A stretch of DNA of 64,000 nucleotides from Kroppenstedtia eburnea (lineage in GTDB: Bacteria > Bacillota > Bacilli > Thermoactinomycetales > DSM-45169), in contig NZ_CP048103.1 of the NCBI RefSeq assembly GCF_013282215.1, positions 3,038,001-3,102,000 of the forward strand, read 5' to 3'. Position numbers and translations under genes: made by a program. Below are positions 17,574 through 26,149 of the stretch, piece after piece. Within the stretch, counting starts at the first letter, position 1. Each line of letters begins with the position of its first letter. A model generated the notes under the pieces. That model did not search any database. It saw nothing but the letters and a program-made list of their open reading frames with translations, and was not told where the DNA came from.

Positions 17574-18665
17574 ATGAACAGACGCTTTCACAGCCTGCAG
17601 TGGAAAATCCTGATCGCCCTCATTCTGAACAGCGCATTCTCCATCATCATCCTGCTGGTGGTCACCGGTTGGATCTCCCGGATCTTCGGCGACTCCCCCG
17701 GCCGGGATCTGTTCGACGGATTCCTGTCCCTGAATCCCCTCATATGGATCGCCACCCTGTCCGGAGTCGCCCTTTGCAGTCTTCCCTTCGGTTTTTATGT
17801 AACACAGGGCCTGCGCAGAAAAATCCAGACTTTGAGTGACGGCGCAGTCTTCTGGTCCAACGGGAAATATGATCATCGGGTGAATCTGCCCGGCGATGAT
17901 GAGTTTGCCCAGATCGCCTCCCAATGGAATCGGATGGCGGACCGGATGGAATCCCAGATCGATACTTTGCAAAATCTGCTCCAAAAAAACAAGGAGCTGG
18001 CGGACCGTTCCCGAAAGTTGGCCGTGATGGAGGAACGCCAACTGCTGGCCCGGGAACTCCACGATTCCGTCAGCCAACAACTGTTTGCCCTCTCGATGAT
18101 GTCAGCCGCCTTGGCCCGAAACGCGGAGCGGGAGCAGCTCTCCATCCACCCCTCTTTGCAAAGCTTGAACACCATGGCTGTGGAAGCCCAGACGGAGATG
18201 CGGGCCCTTCTCTTACACCTCAGACCTGCCGGGTTGGAAGACCGGGACCTGAAACCCGCCTTGGAGCACTTGTTGCAAGAGTTGTCGGAAAAGCATCCCA
18301 TCCGCTACCGGTGGCAGGTGGATGATTTGCCTCCCTTGGGAAAAGGAGTGGAGGAACACCTGTTCAGAATCGTACAGGAAGGTCTGTCCAATGTCCTTCG
18401 CCACAGTCAGGCCACCCAGGTCCATTTGGCGCTGAAATCCTTTGCCCACAGCCTGTTGCTTTCCATCGAAGATAACGGGGTGGGGTTCTCCGATGAGGAG
18501 AACCGTAAGTCTTCCTACGGACTTTCCCATATGGAGGAACGGGCAAGAGAGATGGGCGGCACCTTCAAAATTCTCTCCGTGGAAGGGAAGGGCACCCGTC
18601 TGGAAGTGATCATCCCGATCAAAAAGGAGGAGAAAGAACTTGCCCATCCGAACACTGATCGTTGA
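17574..18665 (+). CDS. liaS: LiaS-type sensor histidine kinase
   Basis: This is a 363-residue NarL-class kinase with TM1 at about 11-32 and TM2 at 57-77, separated by only a short extracellular loop (an intramembrane-sensing layout), then HAMP, a coiled linker, HisKA_3 with phospho-His163 (LLARELHDSVSQQLFALSMM) and HATPase_c (EDNGVGFSDEE, YGLSHMEERARE). The start ATG at 17574 follows AAGGAAGG. The ATPase end overlaps the start of liaR by 26 nt, so expression is coupled. It senses cell-envelope stress together with LiaF. Confidence 0.92.
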   Translation: MNRRFHSLQWKILIALILNSAFSIIILLVVTGWISRIFGDSPGRDLFDGFLSLNPLIWIATLSGVALCSLPFGFYVTQGLRRKIQTLSDGAVFWSNGKYDHRVNLPGDDEFAQIASQWNRMADRMESQIDTLQNLLQKNKELADRSRKLAVMEERQLLARELHDSVSQQLFALSMMSAALARNAEREQLSIHPSLQSLNTMAVEAQTEMRALLLHLRPAGLEDRDLKPALEHLLQELSEKHPIRYRWQVDDLPPLGKGVEEHLFRIVQEGLSNVLRHSQATQVHLALKSFAHSLLLSIEDNGVGFSDEENRKSSYGLSHMEERAREMGGTFKILSVEGKGTRLEVIIPIKKEEKELAHPNTDR

Positions 18666-19314
18666 CGATCACGAGTTGGTTCGCAGAGGGCTTTCCACTT
18701 ACCTGATGACCGAAGAAGGGATTGAAGTGGTCGGTGAGGCGGCAAACGGCAAAGAGGCGCTGGCTTCCATCCGTAAAACCCGTCCCGATGTGGTGCTGAT
18801 GGATCTGGTGATGGAAGAGATGGACGGGGTGGAGGCAACCCGGGAAGCGGTGCAAATCCATCCCGGGATCCGGGTGATCGTCCTCACCAGCTACATCAAC
18901 GATGATAAAGTGTTTCCCGTACTGGAAGCGGGGGCCTTCAGCTACCTCTTGAAAACGGCCCGGGCCGAAGAGATCGCAGCCGCCATTCGATCCGCCCATC
19001 GCGGTGAGTCCACCCTGGAGCCCAAGGTATCCGCCAGACTGCTGAAACGGGTGCGCAAACCGCAACCCCTTCCCCACGAGGATCTGACCATCCGGGAGGG
19101 GGAGGTGCTGCGTCTCCTCGGCCAGGCAAAAACCAACCAGCAGATTGCCGACATTCTGATGATCGGAATTAAAACGGTCAAGACTCATGTAAGCAATATT
19201 TTATCCAAACTGGGCTTGGAAGATCGCACCCAGGCCGCCGTCTACGCCGTCAAACACGGGCTCGCGGAGGAAACCGACCTTCGCTGGAATTCCCCCGACA
19301 GACCCTCCCGGTGA
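18640..19314 (+). CDS. liaR: LiaR-type response regulator (NarL/FixJ)
   Basis: The protein has 224 residues. The receiver has VDDHELVRRG and phospho-Asp55 (VVLMDLVMEEMDG). The LuxR-type HTH lies at about 150-205 (LTIREGEVLRLLGQAKTNQQ, then TVKTHVSNILSKLGL). The start is TTG, 9 nt after AAAGGAGG, inside the end of liaS. In Bacillus LiaR activates envelope-defence genes; no LiaR operator was recognised here. A terminator follows immediately. Confidence 0.93.
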   Translation: MPIRTLIVDDHELVRRGLSTYLMTEEGIEVVGEAANGKEALASIRKTRPDVVLMDLVMEEMDGVEATREAVQIHPGIRVIVLTSYINDDKVFPVLEAGAFSYLLKTARAEEIAAAIRSAHRGESTLEPKVSARLLKRVRKPQPLPHEDLTIREGEVLRLLGQAKTNQQIADILMIGIKTVKTHVSNILSKLGLEDRTQAAVYAVKHGLAEETDLRWNSPDRPSR

Positions 19315-19324
19315 GGGTCTTTAT
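19300..19324 (+). terminator. Terminator of liaFSR
   Basis: AGACCCTC pairs with GAGGGTCT and is followed by TTATTG. It overlaps the 3' end of liaR. Confidence 0.8.
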
Positions 19325-19370
19325 TGTTGGAACAGGTCTTCACCCCGGCAACAGGGTGGTCAACTGTTGT

Positions 19371-19400
19371 TTTGTTGGGTATGACGACTTTTTCACAACT
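19371..19400. repeat. Remnant of a MITE-like repeat end
   Basis: TTGGGTATGACGACTTTTTC followed by ACAACT resembles the right end of copy H (ATGGGTATGAATGACTTTTT, then CACAATGC). Only about 30 bp are left. Confidence 0.45.
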
Positions 19401-19402
19401 CC

Positions 19403-19436
19403 AAAAAAACAGGCTGTCGAGAAACTCCGACAGCCT
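19403..19436 (-). terminator. Terminator of the subtilisin-like protease gene
   Basis: On the minus strand AGGCTGTCGGAG pairs with CTCGACAGCCT in its outer part and is followed by seven T. Confidence 0.9.
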
Positions 19437-19476
19437 GATCCATTCTCTTGAAAAGGAATGGCGCCTTCCTGTGTGA

Positions 19477-21594
19477 TTATCGGTTCACTGTGCGGAAATG
19501 ATACGGGATACGGATGCTTTTGCCATTGTCAGCCTTGATATTGATGTAGCCCTGATAGTCGGTGTCCGCTTTTCCTTTGCCCTCCACTGTGACGGTGAAC
19601 TTACCGGACTCACCTTTTTTCAGGTTGAGGGACTTTTTGCTGAGATCCACATCTTTATCGCCGGAGAGCTTATACTTCAGTTTTTTGGCGTTGGAGGTAT
19701 TTTTCAAGGTCACTTCAATCTTCTTCTTATCCCCTTTCTTGACCAGACCGAAGCTGAGGCTGGCAGGGGAAGACATCGCCGGCGTGTTCAGGGCATTGGC
19801 AACATCGATCACACCACCGCCCACTTCCAGAGGCAGCGTCGGGCCGCCTTTGATGTCGGTCCCGGTTCCGATCAAAGCTGCTTTGATCTCCTGGGATGTC
19901 CAGTCAGGGCGGGCGTGTTTCAGAAGAGCAACTGCACCTGCCACATGGGGAGCAGACATGGATGTTCCGTTCATGGAGGCCAAGCCGCCGCCCACGACGC
20001 TGGAGTAGACGTTAACCCCCACCGCCGCCACGTCCGGCTTCAGGGTGTAGTTGATGGTGGGACCGCGGGAGGAGAAGGCGGCCAGTGTCTTTCCGTTCTC
20101 ACTGTCGAACTCTTCCAGGCCGGCGGGATCCAGAACCGCAGAGCCTTCGCTGCCTTTCATGATCCACTCACCATCCGGCTGAGAAACCATGACTGCGGGA
20201 ATGGTCACCTTCTCTTCCAGGGACATCCCGGAGGGATCGCCGGGGACATTGTTGGCGATGATCACACCGGCGGCACCCTTCTGCTGGGCGTTGAAAGCCT
20301 TATCGGTAAAGGAGCAATCGCCGCGCTTGATCACCGCAATCTTACCTGTCAAGTCTTCGGAAATACCGGAGCAGGCGAGGCCGTTATCATCCTTCACCAC
20401 GGCCAGGGAACCCTCTGTTTTTTCCGTAAGCTGACCACCTGGATCGGAAGTGGCCACAGGCAGGGCTTTCTGCTCCCCGTTCACGGTGATATTGATCACT
20501 TGACCGATGAAATGGCTGTTGGCCACGGCAGCCACGGTAATCACCTTATCGGCGGTTCCCGGTGAGCCGATCGTCATTGGACCCGGGCCTTCATTGCCGG
20601 CAGAGATGACCGTCGTCATCCCGGCATCCGAGGCCGCGTTGACGATTTCCGCCAAGAGATCGAAGCCAGGCTCCGCTTCGCCACCCAGACTGAGGTTGGC
20701 CACATCCATTCCGTCGCGAACGGCCGCTTCTACAGCGGCGGCGATGTGAATGCTTTCTGCGCTGCAGTCATTACAAGGAAACACATTGTAGTTGCCGAGA
20801 TAAGCTTTGGGAGCCACACCGGAGAGAGGATTCTTGGCTGCACCGGTGGGGTCTTTGTAACCCTCCACCCCGGCAATGGTTCCGGCCACATGGGTGCCGT
20901 GGCTGCCGATCGCTTCCGGTGTCGCCTTGGCATCAGGGCTGAACACCTTGGCCACGATCACTTTGTTTGAGGTGAAACGCTGATCCCCTTTCGGGAACCC
21001 GACCGGCATCCTCAGGTTGGGATCCTGGAAGAAGGGATGATCCTGGTCGATCCCACTATCGATCACTGCCACTTTGATCCGATCCCCCTGGTAACCCATA
21101 TTCCATAGAGGTTTGTCATTGATGATCGAGTGGCTCGTACTCATCGCCGGTTTATACTTGAGGCTCTTTACAACCTTCTTGACACCCGGGCCTTTCCGCA
21201 AGATATCGGGGTTGATTCCCTCCGCCTTGACGGCGACCCCGTTCAGAGTGACGGAATATTCCTCGACCACTTTGGCTTTGGAGGATTTCTCTTTCAGCCA
21301 ACTTTTATAGCTGGACCGTTTTTTGGATAAGTAACTTTGATAACGTTGTACATCGTTGTTCTTCATTTCCAGCTTCTTTTGTCCTTCCACCTGGGTGGCT
21401 TTATACCCCTTTACATCACCCTCATAGGTGGCGACCGGATCATTTTCCAGCTCGACGAAGTAATAATCGCCCTCCGATTTCGTCGGTGCCGCTTTCCCAT
21501 CCGTATCGATCTGGGCCTGAACAGGCAGAGCCGTAATGGACAGGGCCAAGACGAGCAGAAGTGCCAACATCCAACCACGGGATACTTTGTTCAT
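19477..21594 (-). CDS. Secreted subtilisin-family (S8) serine protease with PA domain, Vpr-like
   Basis: The protein has 705 residues. The signal peptide is about 1-28 (MNKVSRGWMLALLLVLALSI, cleavage after QAQ). An I9-type propeptide follows (YYFVELENDPVATYEG to about 155). The S8 catalytic domain has Asp179 (VAVIDSGID), His235 (GSHGTHVAG), the oxyanion Asn (SAGNEGPG) and Ser545 (NGTSMSAPHVAG). A PA domain is inserted at about 375-470 (GKIAVIKRGDCSFTDKAFNA). The C-terminal 100 residues form a beta domain (PASLSFGLVKKGDKKKIEV). This matches the minor extracellular protease Vpr. Start ATG follows AAGGGGG. It is monocistronic with its own terminator. Confidence 0.92.
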   Translation of the reverse strand: MNKVSRGWMLALLLVLALSITALPVQAQIDTDGKAAPTKSEGDYYFVELENDPVATYEGDVKGYKATQVEGQKKLEMKNNDVQRYQSYLSKKRSSYKSWLKEKSSKAKVVEEYSVTLNGVAVKAEGINPDILRKGPGVKKVVKSLKYKPAMSTSHSIINDKPLWNMGYQGDRIKVAVIDSGIDQDHPFFQDPNLRMPVGFPKGDQRFTSNKVIVAKVFSPDAKATPEAIGSHGTHVAGTIAGVEGYKDPTGAAKNPLSGVAPKAYLGNYNVFPCNDCSAESIHIAAAVEAAVRDGMDVANLSLGGEAEPGFDLLAEIVNAASDAGMTTVISAGNEGPGPMTIGSPGTADKVITVAAVANSHFIGQVINITVNGEQKALPVATSDPGGQLTEKTEGSLAVVKDDNGLACSGISEDLTGKIAVIKRGDCSFTDKAFNAQQKGAAGVIIANNVPGDPSGMSLEEKVTIPAVMVSQPDGEWIMKGSEGSAVLDPAGLEEFDSENGKTLAAFSSRGPTINYTLKPDVAAVGVNVYSSVVGGGLASMNGTSMSAPHVAGAVALLKHARPDWTSQEIKAALIGTGTDIKGGPTLPLEVGGGVIDVANALNTPAMSSPASLSFGLVKKGDKKKIEVTLKNTSNAKKLKYKLSGDKDVDLSKKSLNLKKGESGKFTVTVEGKGKADTDYQGYINIKADNGKSIRIPYHFRTVNR

Positions 21595-21826
21595 GATTTT
21601 CCCCCTTGTGAAGTTTTAGAACACTTCAAATTAGTACTCCAAAACTATTACTCTCCAAGAGGGGATGAATCCTGCCTCTCTTCCAAATAAAAAAGCAATT
21701 TGACTAACTTAGATATAAAGCACTAGATTCATATGGTACGAAGTATCTATTCTCGTGTCGAAATATGGCAATCTTTAGACGATCGGGATAAAATGTGGTG
21801 TATATGGAAAGGAGGGAAACTCTCTC
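21595..21826. other. Divergent promoter region of protease and GH18-like gene
   Basis: It is AT-rich and has no coding frame of note. A TTGACT near 21700 could be a plus-strand -35, but the matching -10 is unclear. Confidence 0.4.
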
Positions 21827-23296
21827 TTGCGAAACCAATTTCACCTCCAACAGAAAACGCCTTCCCGGGAGCAACGGCATCCTCCCAACAAGAGATCCAA
21901 GAGAAGGAAAACCGCCAAACACAGGCGGAAAAGAATGTTTGCCTGGCTGCTCTGCATGATTGCAATCCCTGCCGGTGGCTGGCTCATTCTGTCCGCTGCC
22001 GACCATCCCGGTGAGAGGGAAAAGGTCAAGCATGGACCCTCTCCCGCAACCGCCGGGCATCCGGAAGAGCCTGCCGATCCCATCGTCCCCGGGGCGGAGG
22101 ATTGGTGGGATCCGACAGACCCTTCCATCATACCCGATAAAAAACCCACCCCGAAGGATGGAAAAAAGCCGGTCACTCAACCGCCACCCACCACCTCTTC
22201 CCGACACATCCTCCACAACAACTGGCGAAATCCGGATCTGACCCGCTCTCCCAAGGAAGAGGTCAGATCCGGCGGCGTCTCTCCCTCCATCCCACAACTG
22301 TCGAATCCTCCGGTGCGGCCGGCACCCTTCGAGAGGCCGCCCAACAGAAGGTTGCAGATCGCAGCCCGGGTTCCCTACTGGGACCCTGTTGCGACAGACC
22401 GGTTGGAACAGGTGGCAGATCAGATCGATGAACTCAATTTTCCTTGGTACGACATGCAATCCGACGGCACCCTCACCCTTCGGAAGGCGGATGAAGCGGG
22501 ACGGGTTCTGGAGATGGCCGAAAAAAACAGAATCCGGCTCCTTCCCATCATCGGCAACCAATACTCGCCCGTCCTCCTCCACGAGGTGTTGAATCAGCCG
22601 GAGAAACGAAACAAGCTGATACAGGAAATTGCTCAGACGGTCCTGAAACAGGGCTATGCGGGGGTTGAACTTCAGTTTGAACCGATCCTGGAAGAAGACC
22701 GGGATGCCTTCTCCCTCTTTGTCGAAGAGTTGTCCGGCCAACTGCATGAACAGCAGCATTGGCTCAGTGTAGCTCTCCACCCCAAGACAGGTTCAAAACA
22801 AGATACCCCTTCCCAACGTGCACAGGACTGGAGACGCATCGGCGAGGCGGCGGACAGTGTCAAGATTATGGCCTATCATTACAGTTTGGAACATCCGGGG
22901 CCTGCCGCTCCCGTCCCTTGGCTGGAGGACATCCTGAAACAGGCCAAGGCCGACATCCCTCCCAACAAGGTATATGTCAGCCTTTCCGCTCAAGGTTATA
23001 TTTGGACCGGGCCTGATCAGCTGGCCCCCTTGACGTTTAACAATGCGCAAGATCTGATCCGTACTCACAATGTGTCCCCGCAACGAAAGGGGGACCAACC
23101 CTGGTTTCAATATTCTGTCGGAAAACAGACCCACACCGGATATTATCAGGATGCCGTCGGATATGGACAGAAAATGCGCTTCCTCCTGAAGCATCATCCA
23201 GACCTCGCAGGAATCGCCCATTGGTATCTGGGTGCGGAAGATCCCGATACATGGAAGACCGTCCGGGAGGCCAACACACTGAAAAACAGTGATTAA
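21827..23296 (+). CDS. Membrane-anchored GH18-like (YaaH/SleL fold) protein
   Basis: The 489-residue protein has a very basic cytoplasmic N-terminus (about 1-37), one TM helix (about 37-57), a Pro-rich linker (to about 172) and a glycosyl-hydrolase 18-like barrel (LQIAARVPYWDP ... VKIMAYHYSLEHPGPAAPVP ... KVYVSLSAQGYIW). The barrel strand that normally reads DGxDxDxE reads GVELQFEP: Glu285 is kept but the two aspartates are Glu281 and Gln283. It may still cut peptidoglycan, have altered activity, or only bind sugars. The start is TTG, 11 nt after AAAGGAGG. The outer-surface location fits a spore or cell-wall role. Confidence 0.75.
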   Translation: MRNQFHLQQKTPSREQRHPPNKRSKRRKTAKHRRKRMFAWLLCMIAIPAGGWLILSAADHPGEREKVKHGPSPATAGHPEEPADPIVPGAEDWWDPTDPSIIPDKKPTPKDGKKPVTQPPPTTSSRHILHNNWRNPDLTRSPKEEVRSGGVSPSIPQLSNPPVRPAPFERPPNRRLQIAARVPYWDPVATDRLEQVADQIDELNFPWYDMQSDGTLTLRKADEAGRVLEMAEKNRIRLLPIIGNQYSPVLLHEVLNQPEKRNKLIQEIAQTVLKQGYAGVELQFEPILEEDRDAFSLFVEELSGQLHEQQHWLSVALHPKTGSKQDTPSQRAQDWRRIGEAADSVKIMAYHYSLEHPGPAAPVPWLEDILKQAKADIPPNKVYVSLSAQGYIWTGPDQLAPLTFNNAQDLIRTHNVSPQRKGDQPWFQYSVGKQTHTGYYQDAVGYGQKMRFLLKHHPDLAGIAHWYLGAEDPDTWKTVREANTLKNSD

Positions 23297-23396
23297 AGTG
23301 GGTCTCACAACCGGGCTTGTTCTTAGCTGCCCAAGGAACGATCCGTGCAACTCCACCTTTTCCGCAATGACGTTCCGCCGGGATTTTGGAGACCAA

Positions 23397-23430
23397 CAAA
23401 AAAACGCACCATCATTTTGGTGCGTTTTTT
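23397..23430 (-). terminator. Terminator of the tRNA cluster
   Basis: AACGCACC and GGTGCGTT form the stem, with A and T runs on both sides, so it works in both directions. It ends the minus-strand tRNA transcript and may also serve the convergent GH18-like gene. Confidence 0.88.
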
Positions 23431-23506
23431 GGCGTGCCCTGAGAGATTCGAACTCCCGACCTTCTGATTCGTAGTCAGACGCTCTATCCAGCTGAGCTAA
23501 GGGCAC
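23430..23506 (-). tRNA. tRNA-Arg (ACG)
   Basis: A 77-nt cloverleaf with acceptor GTGCCCT/AGGGCAC, anticodon loop CTACGAA, T-loop GTTCGAATC and encoded CCA. It is the last tRNA of the cluster and one of two near-identical copies. Confidence 0.95.
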
Positions 23507-23509
23507 ATA

Positions 23510-23596
23510 TGGTGCGGACGAGAGGACTTGAACCTCCACGGTCTAATGACCACTAGATCCTGAATCTAGCGCGTCTGCCGATTCCGCCACGTCCGC
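23510..23596 (-). tRNA. tRNA-Leu (CAG)
   Basis: An 87-nt class II tRNA with acceptor GCGGACG/CGTCCGC, anticodon loop TTCAGGA, a long variable arm and encoded CCA. A second copy lies at 24031. Confidence 0.95.
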
Positions 23597-23667
23597 GGGA
23601 TTTTGTGTCACAAGAGATATTATATAACATCTGGAGAAACAGGTCAAGAGCTTTAAAAAATAAGAAA

Positions 23668-23742
23668 TGGAGCGGAAGGCTGGACTCGAACCCGCGACCC
23701 CCACCTTGGGAAGGTGGTGCTCTACCACTGAGCTACTTCCGC
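23668..23742 (-). tRNA. tRNA-Gly (CCC)
   Basis: A 75-nt cloverleaf with acceptor GCGGAAG/CTTCCGC, anticodon loop TTCCCAA and encoded CCA. It is the first of two tandem copies that share their flanking sequence as well. Confidence 0.94.
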
Positions 23743-23838
23743 GTCTGCAGTACGATGCGCACCCATGAAGAGTGCATGTGGCGCGCCCCGGGATCTTGGA
23801 AATCCGGAGAAACAGTCAAGAGCTTAAAAAAAGAAAGA

Positions 23839-23913
23839 TGGAGCGGAAGGCTGGACTCGAACCCGCGACCCCCACCTTGGGAAGGTGGTGCTCTACCGCT
23901 GAGCTACTTCCGC
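23839..23913 (-). tRNA. tRNA-Gly (CCC), second copy
   Basis: It differs from the copy at 23668 by single bases (for example in the D-arm) and has the same anticodon loop and CCA. The surrounding 170 bp are also duplicated. Confidence 0.94.
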
Positions 23914-23950
23914 GTCTGTAGTATGATGCGCACCGATGGAGCAGTGCATG

Positions 23951-24027
23951 TGGCGTGCCCTGAGAGATTCGAACTCCCGACCTTCTGATTCGTAGTCAGA
24001 CGCTCTATCCAGCTGAGCTAAGGGCAC
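23951..24027 (-). tRNA. tRNA-Arg (ACG), second copy
   Basis: Same sequence as the tRNA at 23430, with anticodon loop CTACGAA and encoded CCA. It forms a repeated Leu-Arg pair with its neighbour. Confidence 0.95.
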
Positions 24028-24030
24028 ACA

Positions 24031-24117
24031 TGGTGCGGACGAGAGGACTTGAACCTCCACGGTCTAATGACCACTAGATCCTGAATCTAGCGCGTCTGCC
24101 GATTCCGCCACGTCCGC
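24031..24117 (-). tRNA. tRNA-Leu (CAG), second copy
   Basis: Same sequence as the tRNA at 23510, class II, with anticodon loop TTCAGGA and encoded CCA. Confidence 0.95.
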
Positions 24118-24128
24118 TTACAATGATT

Positions 24129-24202
24129 TGGAGGCGGCACCCGGATTCGAACCGGGGGTAAAGGATTTGCAGTCCTCTGCCTTACCACTTGGCTATGCCG
24201 CC
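24129..24202 (-). tRNA. tRNA-Cys (GCA)
   Basis: A 74-nt cloverleaf with acceptor GGCGGCA, anticodon loop CTGCAAA and encoded CCA. Confidence 0.95.
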
Positions 24203-24268
24203 ATGATTAAAGTATGAAGATCCAACTGCCGGGAATTATAAAAGCAAATCAGGAAAGGAGAGTGTCCT

Positions 24269-24697
24269 GTGATCCCGCTACAGTCAACCATCGAAAACTT
24301 GAAGGGAAGCTTCATCCAGTTGGACCGCCTGTTCAATGAAAAAGGATTTGTCCTTGGCGGCGGTTATGAATACGATCACGGTTACTACGATAAAGCTCTG
24401 GATTGGGAAGAGAATAAAGAACATCAAGCATATCTGCGAATCCCCGTGACTGCCACCGATGGCAGCATCGGGACCCGTAAGGCAACCCTTCAGATCGGCA
24501 AGCCCTTCATCCTGAAACATGTGTATCAAACCAAGTCGGATGACCAGGCGAGCGCAGGTCTGATCTCCGCCTCCTTCGACCAGTTTGCCGAACCGGAGGA
24601 TCCAGATGACCACGTGGAATCCAAGTGGATTCAAAGAGGTCAGTCAGAACTGGAACAGTTGGAAAATCACCTTAAAGAAAACTTCAATGCTGAATGA
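24269..24697 (+). CDS. YugN-like family protein
   Basis: The 142-residue acidic soluble protein begins MIPLQSTIENLKGSFIQLDR and contains GGGYEYDHGYYDKALDWEE and AYLRIPVTATDGSIGTR, like the Bacillus YugN family (PF08868). The function of that family is not established. The start is GTG with AAAGGAG 8 nt upstream. It lies on the plus strand, opposite to and inside the tRNA cluster, and the tRNA-Trp gene begins 3 nt past its stop on the other strand. Confidence 0.75.
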   Translation: MIPLQSTIENLKGSFIQLDRLFNEKGFVLGGGYEYDHGYYDKALDWEENKEHQAYLRIPVTATDGSIGTRKATLQIGKPFILKHVYQTKSDDQASAGLISASFDQFAEPEDPDDHVESKWIQRGQSELEQLENHLKENFNAE

Positions 24698-24699
24698 AA

Positions 24700-24773
24700 T
24701 GGCAGGGGCGGCAGGAATCGAACCCGCATTTGAGGTTTTGGAGACCTCTGTTCTGCCATTGAACTACGCCCCT
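24700..24773 (-). tRNA. tRNA-Trp (CCA)
   Basis: A 74-nt cloverleaf with acceptor AGGGGCG/CGCCCCT, anticodon loop CTCCAAA and encoded 3' CCA. Confidence 0.95.
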
Positions 24774-24784
24774 GTAACAGCGAG

Positions 24785-24860
<76 letters not shown>

Positions 24861-24868
24861 AAACAAAG

Positions 24869-24944
<76 letters not shown>

Positions 24945-25018
24945 ACAGCAGATCTAATCATAACACAAACCAGCTGGATCGTCAAGATCAGATCGACTGA
25001 CAAGTCCTGCTGTCAATT

Positions 25019-25113
<95 letters not shown>

Positions 25114-25268
25114 ACAGATCGGCTCCAACATTTTTACGAGCCAACGAAGTTTATTATATGATGGACAAGGAATTATGTCAAGAGGGTTTTCCGATCTCTT
25201 TCCGGGAGTTGCAGAGATTTTTTCAACGTATTACTATATACGGGTAGGGGTATAAGGAGGGAAGACCA

Positions 25269-25583
25269 TTGAACATTCATGTTACAACCACAGCCGCAAA
25301 AAAACTAACGGACATCATCAAAAACCAGGGATCCGCCAGTGATCGGATTTATATTCGGCTGTATTTCGACGGAATCGGGTGAGGAGGTCCCCGTTACGGT
25401 ATGACTCTGGAAGAGTCATCTCAGCCTGGCGACACTGTCGTTGAAGCGGACTCTTTACGCTTTTTGGTCGCAGAACGGGACCAACAGGCGGTGGATGGAG
25501 CCCAAGTCGATTTCACCCACAGCTGGCTAGGTGATCGCTTCCACATTCGGCCCCCCAGCCATCTGCCTGCAGTTGACTGCTGA
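25269..25583 (+). CDS. HesB/IscA-like protein with in-frame UGA, predicted selenoprotein
   Basis: The frame starts at TTG, 8 nt after AAGGAGG, and runs 104 codons if UGA at 25380-25382 is read as selenocysteine (residue 38). The N-terminal part is TTAAKKLTDIIKNQ and IYIRLYFDGIG; after the UGA the same frame continues GGPRYGMTLEESSQPGDTVV, VVEADSLRFLVAERDQQAVD and DRFHIRPPSH. In HesB/IscA proteins the GxGCGGP cysteine binds iron or the Fe-S cluster, and the UGA stands exactly at that Cys. HesB-like selenoproteins with GUGGP are a known bacterial family. A hairpin fitting a bacterial SECIS follows. The C-terminus ends DC, not CGC, so it is not a classic A-type carrier. If the organism lacks Sec machinery it would instead be a pseudogene. 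Confidence 0.78.
25401..25419 (+). promoter_or_regulatory. Predicted bacterial SECIS hairpin
   Basis: ATGACTCT pairs perfectly with AGAGTCAT and closes a GGA loop. The loop begins 26 nt after the UGA, and its first base is G. As I recall the bacterial SECIS model, it asks for an apical loop some 16-37 nt after the UGA with a G in its first two bases. The stem is inside the reading frame, as in all bacterial SECIS elements. Confidence 0.65.
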
Positions 25584-25590
25584 GATTCGC

Positions 25591-25615
25591 CCCTCCCCTG
25601 CCCTGGCAGGGGGGG
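25591..25615 (+). terminator. Hairpin after the HesB-like gene
   Basis: CCCCTGCC pairs with GGCAGGGG, followed by GGGACAATATTT. The U-tract is poor, so termination is only likely. Confidence 0.5.
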
Positions 25616-25644
25616 ACAATATTTCATGCCTATAGAGACAACAA

Positions 25645-25670
25645 CCCCCTGATCCGGTTGGATCAGGGGG
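25645..25670 (-). terminator. Terminator of the rRNA operon
   Basis: CCCCCTGATCC pairs with GGATCAGGGGG; on the minus strand it is followed by TTGTTGT. It lies about 60 nt past the 3' end of 23S, with no 5S gene before it. Confidence 0.7.
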
Positions 25671-25855
25671 ATGCGACCCTGAAAACCGGATACAGCATGA
25701 AGAGCAAATGATTTACGAAGCAATTCAGGAGAAGTCCTCGACCGATTCGTATCCGTCAGCTGAACGTGTTGCCACGCGTACACCCCGGACCGATCTACCT
25801 CGTCATCTTCGAGGGGTCTTACTCCATAAAGGATGGGAAATCTCATCTTGAGGGG

Positions 25856-25888
<33 letters not shown>

Positions 25889-26005
25889 CTTCCGCACTTG
25901 GCTACCCAGCGATGCATCTGGCGACACAACTGGTACACCAGCGGTGCGTCCATCCCGGTCCTCTCGTACTAAGGACGGCTCCTCTCAAATTTCCTGCGCC
26001 TGTGA

Positions 26006-26089
<84 letters not shown>

Positions 26090-26094
26090 GACTA

Positions 26095-26149
<55 letters not shown>

